A stretch of 33,926 nucleotides of DNA from Nocardia puris (GTDB lineage: Bacteria > Actinomycetota > Actinomycetes > Mycobacteriales > Mycobacteriaceae). This document shows, piece by piece, positions 17,206 through 26,022 of the stretch. The stretch spans positions 1 through 33,926 of the forward strand of contig NZ_QNRE01000027.1 of assembly GCF_003315035.1 (NCBI RefSeq), written 5' to 3'. The notes beneath the pieces are model-generated. The model did not search any database. It worked only from the letters and a program-made list of their open reading frames with translations, and was not told where the DNA came from. A program made the position numbers and the translations under genes. Each line of letters starts with the position of its first letter. The first letter of the stretch is position 1.

Positions 17206-18383
17206 CCCGCGCGCAGGCAGCGCACGATCAACGGGACCAGCCACATCGCCGCGAACTGGTCGGCGCCCAGTTGCGGCAGCGCCAGCCGGTTGTGCACGAA
17301 GCCCACCGAGAGCCGCCGCGCCGGATCGGCCCAGCCGAACGAACCGCCGAGCCCGATGTGCCCGAGTCCGCGCCGCCCGCCCGGCGCCGGCAGCGAGTGG
17401 TAGCCCAGGTGCCACATCATCGGCGCGTAGAACAGCGCGCGGTCCAGGTGATAGGTGTGCACCCGGCCGAGCGCGCGCACGGTTCCCGGGGACAGGTATG
17501 GCCTGCCGTCGACGGCCGGACCGCCCACCACCGCGCCGTACACGCTCGCCATCGTCGACGCGCTGCACACGCCGTTGCCCGCGCCCATCTCGGTCCGCAG
17601 GATCGGCGGCTGTTCACCCTCGAGGATGCGTTCCATCCCGGGCAGGAACAGGCAGCGGGTGGCCGCGCCGAGTGCGCCGGGCAGCAGATGCGAGCGGCGC
17701 AGCACATTCGAGCCGACCGGGGTGCCGAGCGCGCCCAGCTGGTTGCCGGTGAGCGGCGCGTACACCGTCGCCGAATCCGCAGGCGGCAGACCGAGATACG
17801 GCCCGTCCAGCCCGAGCGGGTCCGAGATCTCCTCGCGGTACAGCTGCCCCATGCTCTTGCCGGTGATCGCGCGGGCCAGTCCAGCCAGCAGCCAGCCGAA
17901 GGTCAGCGCGTGATAGGCGGGGACACCGAGCAGCCGGTCCGGCGCGGCCGTGGCCAGGCGGCTCTCCATGAGTTCGTGGTCGAGGACGTCCTCGACGCGG
18001 CGGGCGAGCGGGGCCAGCGAGGACAGGCCCGCGCTGTGCGTCATGACCTGCCGGACCGTGATCGCGCCCTTGCCGCGCGCGGCGAACAGCGGCCAGTACT
18101 CCGCGACGGGGGCGTCGTAGTCGAGCAGTCCGCGGTCGGCCAGCCGGTGGATGACGGTGGCGGTGAGGCCCTTGGTCGCGGAGAACACGATCGAGCCCGT
18201 GTCCCGCGTCCACGGCACACCGCCCGTGGCGCCGGTCCAGATGTCGACCAGCGGTTCGCCGTCCAGGTGCACGGCCAGCGCCGCACCCGCCCCTGGTCGA
18301 TGGCCGAAGGCCTTGCCGAAAGCGCGGACCAGCGGACCGAATTCGACGGCCGCGCTGCCGTCGACCGAAGCCACGTTGCTCAT
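17166..18383 (-). CDS. Beta-lactamase-family serine hydrolase/esterase
   Basis: A 405-residue member of the class C beta-lactamase/EstB family, which in actinomycetes contains mostly lipases and esterases such as the Lip proteins of M. tuberculosis. The nucleophile motif S68-A-T-K71 (FSATKG) lies in the expected place. VRQVMTHSAGL and the GHIGLGGSFGWADP segment near the C terminus are typical, and the Tyr motif is probably PAYHALTFGWLLAG. No signal peptide is visible, so it is likely cytoplasmic or membrane-associated. I chose ATG 18383 because TACCGT (18395-18390) ends six bases upstream. It lies 63 bases after treZ on the same strand and may be partly co-transcribed. The substrate is unknown. 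Confidence 0.87.
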   Translation of the reverse strand: MSNVASVDGSAAVEFGPLVRAFGKAFGHRPGAGAALAVHLDGEPLVDIWTGATGGVPWTRDTGSIVFSATKGLTATVIHRLADRGLLDYDAPVAEYWPLFAARGKGAITVRQVMTHSAGLSSLAPLARRVEDVLDHELMESRLATAAPDRLLGVPAYHALTFGWLLAGLARAITGKSMGQLYREEISDPLGLDGPYLGLPPADSATVYAPLTGNQLGALGTPVGSNVLRRSHLLPGALGAATRCLFLPGMERILEGEQPPILRTEMGAGNGVCSASTMASVYGAVVGGPAVDGRPYLSPGTVRALGRVHTYHLDRALFYAPMMWHLGYHSLPAPGGRRGLGHIGLGGSFGWADPARRLSVGFVHNRLALPQLGADQFAAMWLVPLIVRCLRAGRRGASEVVPAAA

Positions 18384-18446
18384 CAACCCACGGTAGCGGC
18401 GCGACGCGCCCGCGTCGAGCATCTGTCCGGGACAGTTGACGTTCCG

Positions 18447-20180
18447 TTATCCGTGCAGTCCGTCGTCCAGGATCGTGAACGAGTGCGCGGGAACCGTGGT
18501 GGCGGTGGGACCTTCGGTCGCCGGTTCCCAGGACAGCAGCGAATATCCGGTCACCGGGATCCGCACCGGATCCTCCGACAGATTGCACAGCAGGTGTAAC
18601 CGGCCGCGATGCACCACGATCCAGCGCTCCCGCTCGTCGTAGGCCACCCGGACGTCGGGCAGCGCGGGATCGGTCAGCTCGGGGCGGGCCCGGCGCAGCG
18701 CGAGCAGCGCCCGGTAGCAGTCCAGCAGCCGGGCCCGCGCGGGGTCGGCGAGTTCGGCCCAGTCCAGCTTCGACCGCAGGAACGTCGCCGGGTCCTGTGG
18801 ATCGGGCACCTCGTCGGTGGACCAGCCGTGCTCGGCGAACTCCGCCTTGCGCCCGCTCGCGGTGGCCGCGCCGATCACCGGATCGGTGTGCGAGGTGAAG
18901 AACTGGAACGGCGTGCGCGCACCCCACTCCTCGCCCATGAACAGCATCGGCGTGAACGGCGAGCACAGTACCAGCGCCGCCTTCACGGCCAGCTGCCCGT
19001 CGGTGAGATACGCGCTGGGCCGGTCGCCGAGCGCGCGATTGCCCACCTGATCGTGGGTACAGGTGTAGGCGAGCAGCGCCGAGCCCGGCACCACCGAACG
19101 GTCCAGCGGCGTACCGTGTCTGCGGCCGCGAAAGCTGGAATACGTTCCGGCGTGGAAGAATCCGTGTGTCAGCGTGCGAGCGAGACAGGCCAGCGAGCCG
19201 AAATCGGTGTAGTAGCCCTGCCGTTCGCCGGACACCGCGGTGTGCACGGCGTGGTGCAGGTCGTCGTTCCACTGCCCCGTGAGTCCGTAGCCGCCCGCCG
19301 CGCGCGGCGTAATGAGCCGCGGGTCGTTGAGGTCGCTCTCGGCGATCAGCGTCAGCGGCCTGCGCACGTGCGCGGCGAGACGTTCGGTCTCGGCGGACAA
19401 TTCGGCGAGCAGGTGCGTGGCGGTGCGGTCGACCAAGGCGTGCACGGCGTCCAAACGCAGGGCGTCGACGTGGAATTCGCGCAACCAGCGCAGCGCGTTG
19501 TCGAGGATGTGGCGGCGCACCTGGTCCGAGCCGGGACCGTCGAGGTTCAGGCTCTGGCCCCACGTGTTGCGGCCCTCGGTCAGATACGGCCCGAAGCGCG
19601 GCAGGTAGTTGCCCGAGGGGCCGAGGTGGTTGTGCACCACATCCAGGCACACCGCCAAACCTCGTGCGTGACAAGCGTTCACGAAGCGTTGCAGACCGTC
19701 CGGGCCGCCGTAGGACTCGTGCACCGCGTACCAGAGGACGCCGTCGTACCCCCAGTTGTGGGTGCCGTCGAAGGCGTTCACCGGCATCACCTCGACCACT
19801 GTGACACCGAGGTCGACCAAGTGACCCAGACGCTCGATCGCCGCGTCGAACGTGCCCTCGGGGGTGAAGGTGCCGATGTGCAGTTCGTAGAACACCGATC
19901 CGGCCAGCGGGCGACCGGTCCAGTCCTGATCGGTCCAGCCCGCCGGATCGAGGGTGTGCACCGCCGAGCGCGCGTGCACGCCGTCGGGTTGGCGGGGTGA
20001 GCGCGGATCGGGCAGCACGGTCGGATCGTCGTCGAGGAGGAAGCCGTATCGCGCGCCGTTCCCGGCCGGGTACTCGGCCCGCCACCTCCCGTTCGTGGCT
20101 CGCGTCAGCGGGAGCACCACCCCGTCCAGATCGAGTCGGACCGTCTCGGCGTATGGCGCCCACACCTCGAAGAGAGTCAC
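18447..20180 (-). CDS. treZ: Maltooligosyl trehalose trehalohydrolase TreZ
   Basis: TreZ cleaves maltooligosyl trehalose made by TreY and releases free trehalose. The 577-residue GH13 protein has an N-terminal beta domain (FEVWAPYAETVRLDLDG), YELHIGTFTPEGTFDAAIERL, DVVHNHLGPSGNYL, the nucleophile D244 in ALRLDAVHA, acid E281 in IAESDLNDPR and D377 in CTHDQVGNRALG. The GTG start gives the normal family length; a GATGCT hexamer (20192-20187) ends six bases before it and there is no Shine-Dalgarno sequence. In many actinomycetes treZ follows treY. Here it is 9 kb away and on the other strand, so this cluster has been rearranged. It is divergent from a methyltransferase gene. Confidence 0.95.
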   Translation of the reverse strand: MTLFEVWAPYAETVRLDLDGVVLPLTRATNGRWRAEYPAGNGARYGFLLDDDPTVLPDPRSPRQPDGVHARSAVHTLDPAGWTDQDWTGRPLAGSVFYELHIGTFTPEGTFDAAIERLGHLVDLGVTVVEVMPVNAFDGTHNWGYDGVLWYAVHESYGGPDGLQRFVNACHARGLAVCLDVVHNHLGPSGNYLPRFGPYLTEGRNTWGQSLNLDGPGSDQVRRHILDNALRWLREFHVDALRLDAVHALVDRTATHLLAELSAETERLAAHVRRPLTLIAESDLNDPRLITPRAAGGYGLTGQWNDDLHHAVHTAVSGERQGYYTDFGSLACLARTLTHGFFHAGTYSSFRGRRHGTPLDRSVVPGSALLAYTCTHDQVGNRALGDRPSAYLTDGQLAVKAALVLCSPFTPMLFMGEEWGARTPFQFFTSHTDPVIGAATASGRKAEFAEHGWSTDEVPDPQDPATFLRSKLDWAELADPARARLLDCYRALLALRRARPELTDPALPDVRVAYDERERWIVVHRGRLHLLCNLSEDPVRIPVTGYSLLSWEPATEGPTATTVPAHSFTILDDGLHG

Positions 20181-20255
20181 CGCGCCAGCATCGCATGCAC
20201 CGGCGGATGTCTCATCCCGGCGACACCGGCGCATCCGCTGTGCCAGAGTGGAGCG

Positions 20256-20870
20256 GTGGGAATCTATCGGGATCAGGTCGTCCCCCGCCTCGTGAACCTC
20301 GCCTGCGGGATGAAGGCCAACGATCGGGAGCGCGCCCGCGTGTGCTCCGGGTTGCACGGGCGGGTGGTCGAGATCGGGTTCGGGTCCGGCTTCAACGTGC
20401 CGTTCTATCCCGAGGCCGTACGCTCGATCAGCGCGGTGGAGCCCGCCGACCTCGGCTGGAAACTGGCCGCCAAGCGTCTCGAGCGGGCGAAGGTGCCGAT
20501 CGAGCGGGCGGGGCTGGACGGGCAGGCACTGCCGTTCGCCGACAACAGTTTCGAGACGGCGCTGTCCACCTGGACGCTGTGCACCATCCCCGACGTCGCC
20601 GCCGCCCTGAGCGAGGTGCGCCGAGTCCTCGTGCCCGGCGGCACACTGCATTTCGTGGAGCACGGCCTCGCACCCGACGCGGGGGTGCAGACGTGGCAGC
20701 ACCGGTTGAATCCGATCCAGAACGCCGTGGCCGGTGGCTGCAATCTGGACCGCGATATCCGCGGCATCGTGGAGGCGGCGGGGTTCGAGATCCGCGACCT
20801 GGATGTGTACTACGCCGAGGGGCCGAGGTTCCTCGCGGCGCTCAGCCTGGGAGTCGCGGTCTCCGCGTAG
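20256..20870 (+). CDS. Class I SAM-dependent methyltransferase
   Basis: A 204-residue Rossmann-fold methyltransferase of the UbiE/Methyltransf_11 type. Motif I is VVEIGFGSG (E39-G45). The second strand acid lies in ISAVEPAD, the motif GQALPFADNSFETALSTWTLCTIPD follows, and VRRVLVPGGTLHFVEHG is the post-motif III region. The substrate is not evident; quinones, lipids and small molecules are all possible for this family. The GTG start is preceded by CAGAGT six bases upstream, and nothing else in frame fits the family better. It is transcribed away from treZ across a 75-base gap and ends at a strong hairpin shared with the next gene. Confidence 0.87.
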   Translation: MGIYRDQVVPRLVNLACGMKANDRERARVCSGLHGRVVEIGFGSGFNVPFYPEAVRSISAVEPADLGWKLAAKRLERAKVPIERAGLDGQALPFADNSFETALSTWTLCTIPDVAAALSEVRRVLVPGGTLHFVEHGLAPDAGVQTWQHRLNPIQNAVAGGCNLDRDIRGIVEAAGFEIRDLDVYYAEGPRFLAALSLGVAVSA

Positions 20871-20887
20871 CGCGTATGTGATCGCCA

Positions 20888-20932
20888 CGCACGCGGAAGG
20901 TCCGGCTGCGCGAGCCGGACCTTCCGCGTGCG
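20888..20932. terminator. Bidirectional terminator with perfect 20-bp stem
   Basis: The arms 20888-20907 and 20913-20932 are perfect inverted complements around the 5-base loop GCGCG. The hairpin sits 17 bases after the methyltransferase stop on the plus strand and 5 bases after the secreted-protein stop on the minus strand, so it serves both convergent genes. There is no T-run on either side. Confidence 0.85.
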
Positions 20933-20937
20933 GACCG

Positions 20938-21330
20938 TCAGTCGATCTGGATGTGGACCGAGTACGTCGCGTTGCCGCGCGTCGGCATCACCACCAGGCT
21001 GTAGTTGTCGTCGGCGGGCAACACCACCTGTCCCCACCGCTGCTCCTCCAGCAGCAGGTAGCCGTTGCCCGTGGCGAAGTTGATCACCGCGTTGTCCTCG
21101 ACCGACTCGACGCGCACCGTCACCGTCTGCCCGGCACCCGCCTCCACGAGGTACACGTCGAGGTCGCCGCGGACCACCGCACCGTCGACGGTCGCCGCGT
21201 TCGTCCCCGGCGCGAACCGGATCTGCGAGTAGCTACCCGCCCGTGCCGTCGCCGCGAACACCGCCGCGACGGTGCCGAAAACCACCAGCGCGACCAGCAC
21301 GCCACGCGCAGAGCGCAAGATTCTTGCCAT
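20938..21330 (-). CDS. Small secreted PPC-like beta-sandwich protein
   Basis: A 130-residue protein. The N terminus MARILRSARGVLVALVVFGTVAAVFAATARA is a clear signal peptide or single anchor, probably cut after ARA. The mature part resembles a bacterial pre-peptidase C-terminal (PPC) beta-sandwich: GDLDVYLVEAGAGQTVTVRVESVEDNAVINFAT followed by DNYSLVVMPTRGNATYSVHIQI. No protease is attached, so it is a free-standing domain that may bind a partner or carbohydrate outside the cell. I chose ATG 21330 because the signal peptide begins there; the start at 21384 would add polar residues before it. It lies between the 3' ends of dnaE1 and the methyltransferase gene. The function is unknown. Confidence 0.72.
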   Translation of the reverse strand: MARILRSARGVLVALVVFGTVAAVFAATARAGSYSQIRFAPGTNAATVDGAVVRGDLDVYLVEAGAGQTVTVRVESVEDNAVINFATGNGYLLLEEQRWGQVVLPADDNYSLVVMPTRGNATYSVHIQID

Positions 21331-21415
21331 GACCGGATTCCCATTGTCTCCAGGGTGAAATTGGACCGGCCCAACCTCCCCCACTGCCCTTACGGTTCGC
21401 TGAAGAAGCGGTTAA

Positions 21416-21436
21416 GGCCGCCGGGAACCGACGGCC
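21416..21436 (-). terminator. Probable dnaE1 terminator
   Basis: A 9-base stem (21416-21424 with 21428-21436) with one G-U pair and a 3-base loop lies 42 bases past the dnaE1 stop on the minus strand. It is followed on that strand by TTAACC and a TTCTTC stretch. It separates dnaE1 from the downstream secreted-protein gene, whose promoter must lie between this hairpin and 21330. Confidence 0.55.
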
Positions 21437-21478
21437 GCACCGTGAATCACGCACGCGCGCAGCCGAATCCGCGACCGC

Positions 21479-24400
21479 TCACGCCGTGAGGCAGCTCGGG
21501 CCGAGGAGGGCTTTGAGGTCGCCGAACAGGGCCGAGGACGGGGAGACGCGGAGGCTGTCGTCGAGTTTGAGCAGGGTGGTCTTCTCGCGGGCGCCGACGT
21601 GGCGCAGGTGCACGTCGGAGGTGCCGGGGTGGCGGGAGAGGACGCGCTTGAGTTCGGAGACCTTGTCGGGGGTGCACATGCGGGTGGAGATGGTGACCGA
21701 CAACGGTTTCGCGACGCCGATGGACGACAGGTCGGGGACGGCGAGGTCGTTGGCGATCAGCGAGATCCGGTCGTCGCGCACCGAGACGCGCGCCTTCACC
21801 AGCACGACCGCGTCCTCCACCACGTCGGCGCCGTACACCGAGTACGCCTGCGGGAAGAACAGCACCTCGATGCCACCGGTGAGGTCCTCGAGCTGCGCCG
21901 ACGCCCAGGCCAGGCCGTTCTTGTTGATGCGCCGGTTCACCGAGGCGAGGATGCCGCCCAGGGTGACCTGCTGACCGTCCTTGACATCGCCTTCGAGGAT
22001 GGCGGGGATCTGGGTGTCGGCCTGGGCGGCGAGCACGTGCTCCACGCCGTTGAGCGGATGCCCGGACACGTACAGGCCCAGCATCTCGCGCTCGAGCGCC
22101 AGCTTGTGCTTGGTCTCCCACTCCTCCTCGGGGACCGCGACATTGAACACCGAGGCCACCGAATCGTCACCGTCGTCGAGCCCGCCGAACAGGTCGAACT
22201 GACCCATCGCCTCGGCCTTCTTGGTGGTCATCACCGCGTCGATGGCGTCGGAGTGGATGAGCATCAGGCCCTTGCGGGGATGGCCGAGGGAGTCGAACGC
22301 GCCCGCCTTGATGAGGGATTCGGTGACCTTCTTGGTGCAGGCCACGGCGTCGATCTTGTTCAGGTAGTCGGAGAAGTCGGTGAACTTCGACTTCTCCTTG
22401 CGCGCCTGGATGATCGAGGACACCACGTTGGCGCCGACGTTGCGCACCGCGCCGAGACCGAAACGGATGTCCTTGCCGACCGAGGCGAAGTTCTGCTCGG
22501 ACTCGTTCACATCCGGCGGCAGCACCGTGATGCCCAGTTTGCGGCAGTCCGACAGGTAGACGGCGGCCTTGTCCTTGTCGTCGCCGACGGAGGTGAGCAG
22601 GCCCGCCATGTACTCGGCGGGGTAGTTCGCCTTGAGATAGGCGGTCCAGAACGACACCAGGCCGTAGCCCGCCGCGTGCGATTTGTTGAACGCGTACCCG
22701 GCGAACGGGAGGATGGTGTCCCACAGCGCCTTGATGGCCGGTTTGGAGAAGCCGTTGGCCAGCATGCCCTCTTCGAAGCCCTCGAACTCCGCGGCCAGCA
22801 CTTCGGCCTTCTTCTTGCCCATGGCGCGGCGCAGGATATCGGCTCGGCCGAGGGAGTACCCGGCCACCTTCTGCGCGATCTGCATGATCTGCTCCTGGTA
22901 CACGATCAACCCGTAGGTGTCGGCCAGGATCTCTTTGAGCGGCTCCTCCAGCTCGGGGTGGATCGGCTTGACCTCTTGGCGCCCGTTCTTGCGGTCGGCG
23001 TAGTCGTTGTGGGCGTTCATGCCCATCGGGCCGGGGCGGTACAGCGCGAGCACGGCGACGATGTCCTCGAAGCCGGTGGGCTGCATGCGGCGCAGCAGGT
23101 CGCGCATGGCGCTGCCGTCGAGCTGGAACACACCGAGAGTGTCACCGCGCGAGAGCAATTCGTAGGTGGGCGGATCGTCCAGCGGCAGGTTGTCCATATC
23201 GAGGTCGATGCCGCGATTGGCCTTGATGTTGTCCAGCGCGTCACCGATGACGGTGAGGTTGCGCAGGCCGAGGAAGTCCATCTTGAGCAGGCCGATGGCC
23301 TCGCACGACGGGTAGTCCCAGCCGGTGATGATCGCGCCGTCCTGGGGCCGCTTCCAGACCGGGATCGCTTCCATCAGCGGTTCGGAGGACATGATCACCG
23401 CGCAGGCGTGCACGCCCGCGTTGCGGATCAGGCCCTCGAGGCCGCGCGCGGTCTCGTAGATCTTGGCGACATCGGGGTTGTTGCCGATGAGTTCGCGGAC
23501 CTCGGCGGCTTCCTTGTACCGCTCGTGCTCGGGATCCATGATCCCCGAGAGCGGGATGTCCTTGGCCATGATCGGCGGCGGCAGCGCCTTGGAGATCTGG
23601 TCGGCGATGGCGAAACCGGGCTGGCCGAACTGGACGCGCGCCGAGTCCTTGATCGCGGCCTTGGTTTTAATCGTGCCGAAGGTGATGACCTGGGCGACGC
23701 GGTCGCTGCCCCATTTGTCGGTGGCGTAGCGGACCATCTCACCGCGGCGGCGATCGTCGAAGTCGATATCGATATCGGGCATCGAGACGCGCTCGGGATT
23801 GAGGAATCGCTCGAACAGCAGACCGTGCGGGATCGGGTCGATGTTCGTGATGCCCATGGCGTAGGCCACCAGCGAACCGGCGGCCGAACCGCGGCCGGGG
23901 CCGACGCGGATGCCGACCTCGCGCGCGTGGTTGATCAGGTCGCCGACCACGAGGAAGTAGGCGGGAAAGCCCATCTCGCAGATGACGTTCAGCTCGTACT
24001 CGGCCCGGCGCACGTATTCGTCGGGCACGCCGTTCGGGAAGCGGCGGTCCAGCCCGCGCATCACTTCCTTGTGCAGCCACGAGGCCTGGGTCTCGCCCTC
24101 GGGCACCGGGAAGATCGGCATCCGGTCGTGGTGGGCCCACACGTCCTCGTAGGACTGGACGCGCTCGCCGATCCATTCGGTGTTGTCGCACGCGCCGGGG
24201 ACTTCGGCGTCCCAGATCGCGCGCATCTCCTCGGCGCTCTTGAGGTAGTAGCCGGAGCCGTCGAACTTGAAGCGGGTGGGGTCGGACAGCGTCTTGCCGG
24301 TCTGCACGCACAGCAGCGCCTCGTGGTTGGCCGCGTCAGATTCGTGCACGTAGTGGCAGTCGTTGGTGGCCAGCGGCGGGATGTCGAGTGTGCGCCCGAT

Positions 24401-25027
24401 CTCGAGCAGGCCCTCGCGGACCCGGCGCTCGATGGACAGGCCGTGGTCCATCACCTCGAGGAAGAAGTTGTCCTTGCCGAAGATCTCCTGCCACTTGGCG
24501 GCGGCCTCGAGCGCCTCGCGGTCGTGGCCGAGGCGCAGGCGGGTCTGCACCTCGCCGGAGGGGCAGCCGGTGGTGGCGATGATGCCCTCGGCGTGCTGAG
24601 CGATGATCTCGGCGTCCATGCGCGCCCACTTGCCGAGCTGGCCCTCGATGGACGCGAGGCTGGACAGCTTGAACAGGTTGCGCAGGCCGGTCGCGGTCTC
24701 GGCGACCATCGTCATGTGGGTGTAGGCGCCCGAACCCGAGACGTCGTCGCTCTTCTGGCTGGGATCGCCCCACTGGATGCGCTTGGTGTCGAAGCGGGAC
24801 GCGGGCGCGATGTAGGCCTCGATGCCGATGATCGGCTTGACGCCGGCCTTGGTGGCGGAGTTGTAGAACTCGGACGCGCCGTACATGTTGCCGTGGTCGG
24901 TCATGCCGACGGCGGTCATGCCGAGACGCTTCGCCTCGGCGAAGAGCGGGGAGATCTTGGCGGCACCGTCCAGCATCGAATATTCGGTGTGGTTGTGCAG
25001 GTGAACGAACGATCCGGACGCGGCCAA
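21479..25027 (-). CDS. dnaE1: Replicative DNA polymerase III alpha subunit DnaE1
   Basis: The catalytic subunit of the chromosomal replicase, 1182 residues, the full length of mycobacterial DnaE1. It starts with a PHP domain (FVHLHNHTEYSMLDG, H9/H11/H13 and D20; D223 in TNDCHYVHESD), followed by the polymerase core with the metal aspartates D418 and D420 in MPDIDIDFDD. An OB-fold comes near the C terminus. As I recall, the PHP domain of M. tuberculosis DnaE1 is the proofreading 3'-5' exonuclease, with key residues H14, D23 and D226. The residues here match them with a constant shift of three, so proofreading is probably intact. The TTG start has AGGGAAGGA about five bases upstream. No epsilon exonuclease is nearby. 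Confidence 0.97.
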   Translation of the reverse strand: MAASGSFVHLHNHTEYSMLDGAAKISPLFAEAKRLGMTAVGMTDHGNMYGASEFYNSATKAGVKPIIGIEAYIAPASRFDTKRIQWGDPSQKSDDVSGSGAYTHMTMVAETATGLRNLFKLSSLASIEGQLGKWARMDAEIIAQHAEGIIATTGCPSGEVQTRLRLGHDREALEAAAKWQEIFGKDNFFLEVMDHGLSIERRVREGLLEIGRTLDIPPLATNDCHYVHESDAANHEALLCVQTGKTLSDPTRFKFDGSGYYLKSAEEMRAIWDAEVPGACDNTEWIGERVQSYEDVWAHHDRMPIFPVPEGETQASWLHKEVMRGLDRRFPNGVPDEYVRRAEYELNVICEMGFPAYFLVVGDLINHAREVGIRVGPGRGSAAGSLVAYAMGITNIDPIPHGLLFERFLNPERVSMPDIDIDFDDRRRGEMVRYATDKWGSDRVAQVITFGTIKTKAAIKDSARVQFGQPGFAIADQISKALPPPIMAKDIPLSGIMDPEHERYKEAAEVRELIGNNPDVAKIYETARGLEGLIRNAGVHACAVIMSSEPLMEAIPVWKRPQDGAIITGWDYPSCEAIGLLKMDFLGLRNLTVIGDALDNIKANRGIDLDMDNLPLDDPPTYELLSRGDTLGVFQLDGSAMRDLLRRMQPTGFEDIVAVLALYRPGPMGMNAHNDYADRKNGRQEVKPIHPELEEPLKEILADTYGLIVYQEQIMQIAQKVAGYSLGRADILRRAMGKKKAEVLAAEFEGFEEGMLANGFSKPAIKALWDTILPFAGYAFNKSHAAGYGLVSFWTAYLKANYPAEYMAGLLTSVGDDKDKAAVYLSDCRKLGITVLPPDVNESEQNFASVGKDIRFGLGAVRNVGANVVSSIIQARKEKSKFTDFSDYLNKIDAVACTKKVTESLIKAGAFDSLGHPRKGLMLIHSDAIDAVMTTKKAEAMGQFDLFGGLDDGDDSVASVFNVAVPEEEWETKHKLALEREMLGLYVSGHPLNGVEHVLAAQADTQIPAILEGDVKDGQQVTLGGILASVNRRINKNGLAWASAQLEDLTGGIEVLFFPQAYSVYGADVVEDAVVLVKARVSVRDDRISLIANDLAVPDLSSIGVAKPLSVTISTRMCTPDKVSELKRVLSRHPGTSDVHLRHVGAREKTTLLKLDDSLRVSPSSALFGDLKALLGPSCLTA

Positions 25028-25273
25028 GACAGTCCTTCCCTCCTGGTCTCGACGGGGGTTGGCCTAGCGATTCTAGGCACGCCCCACCGACACGTTTCGA
25101 CCGCCACGCGGCGGGAAACGCACGCTGTCGCGAAGTCCCAGGAACCCTCGGCGTGTCGGTGTCGAACGTCACCGGCGCGTCGCGGAACGGCCGGTGCGGG
25201 GCGGGTGGCGCTGGTAGCGTCGGCCGGGCACGCAGACCACGAATCCGCGACGATCCGTATCGAGGTGTCGACG

Positions 25274-25723
25274 ATGACCACCAAGATCAAGACAGGTTTC
25301 ACGCTCGGGCTGCCCGCCGCACTGGCGGTCGTGGCGCTCACTGCCACCGCGGCGCCGGCCGCCGCCAACGGCGGCGAGTTCCAGACCGCCTACTCGCTCA
25401 CGCAGGGCCTGTGCATCGCCCAGGTCGACGCGTCGGTCGCCGGGGACGCCTATCCGGAGGCCGCGGCGTTCACCGTGTCCACCACGATGTGGGGCGTGGG
25501 CACCTGCTCCCTGCCGGTCACGCTGAACTGGCGCAACACCGAGACCGGCGAGACCGGTTCGGTCACCCGCACCGCCAACGGCCCCGGCTACTGGATGAAC
25601 GACGGGCGCGGCGCGCTCTTCAGCCCGGGCGTCGGCACGTTCACCGGCACCGTCACCATCGGGCAGGCCCACATTCCCGAACCGGGCACGCTGGAATTCA
25701 CCGTCTCCGAGTACCAGGGCTGA
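25274..25723 (+). CDS. Small secreted protein of unknown function
   Basis: A 149-residue exported protein. MTTKIKTGFTLGLPAALAVVALTATAAPAAA is a classical signal peptide, probably cut near AAA-NGG. The mature part of about 118 residues is rich in beta-forming and small residues, with two cysteines (GLC and GTC) that could form one disulfide, and with repeats of a TG(E/T)TG type (NTETGETGSV, GTFTGTVTIG). I do not recognise the family. The ATG has GAGGTG about seven bases upstream, and TAGCGT (25215-25220) is a possible -10. The gene is divergent from dnaE1. Immunoglobulin-like or carbohydrate-binding folds are possible; nothing supports an enzyme. Confidence 0.75.
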   Translation: MTTKIKTGFTLGLPAALAVVALTATAAPAAANGGEFQTAYSLTQGLCIAQVDASVAGDAYPEAAAFTVSTTMWGVGTCSLPVTLNWRNTETGETGSVTRTANGPGYWMNDGRGALFSPGVGTFTGTVTIGQAHIPEPGTLEFTVSEYQG

Positions 25724-25739
25724 TCCGGGCTACCAGGGT

Positions 25740-25767
25740 GATCGCGGCGTTTCGCGCGCCCGCGATC
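25740..25767 (+). terminator. Possible terminator after the secreted protein
   Basis: GATCGCGG (25740-25747) pairs with CCGCGATC (25760-25767) around a 12-base loop, 17 bases past the stop codon. Just before it TACCAGGG(C)TGATC occurs twice (25712 and 25731), a short imperfect direct repeat that includes the stop codon. The rest of the gap to 25989 shows no gene. Confidence 0.45.
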
Positions 25768-25989
25768 CGCTGTTGCCCGGCCACGGCCGGATCTCACCGC
25801 CGTCACGGGCGATCGGCCCGCACCGGCGATCCGGCCTGCGCATCGCCGCCGTCATCCCCCGGCGGCCCGACGTCCTACGTCGACACCGTCCACAACGACG
25901 CGCACCGCCGCGAACAGGTCCGCTCGGCCGAGAACCGCAAGCCTCGTGCACGACCGCGCCGCCGGCACGGCTCACCGCGACGACCGGGA

Positions 25990-26022
25990 CATAATCGGAA
26001 GATGGTCGGAGGTCGGAGGTGA
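25990..26022 (+). promoter_or_regulatory. Kinase-operon promoter and leaderless six-codon leader ORF
   Basis: CATAAT (25990-25995) is a good -10, and the ATG at 26002 follows after six bases, so transcription may start at this codon. The ATG opens a six-codon frame, M-V-G-G-R-R, whose TGA (26020-26022) overlaps the kinase GTG (26019) as GTGA. The same bases, with two copies of GGTCGGA, also form a purine-rich ribosome site for the kinase. Translation of the leader could feed ribosomes onto the kinase start. This is inferred from the sequence only. Confidence 0.45.

Noticed and set aside
21599..25273. A very long plus-strand open frame opposite dnaE1
   Set aside because: It is antisense to the conserved dnaE1 gene, and its composition (H, V, G, D, R) is that of a shadow frame. 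Only the last 149 codons, starting at 25274, form a sensible secreted protein.
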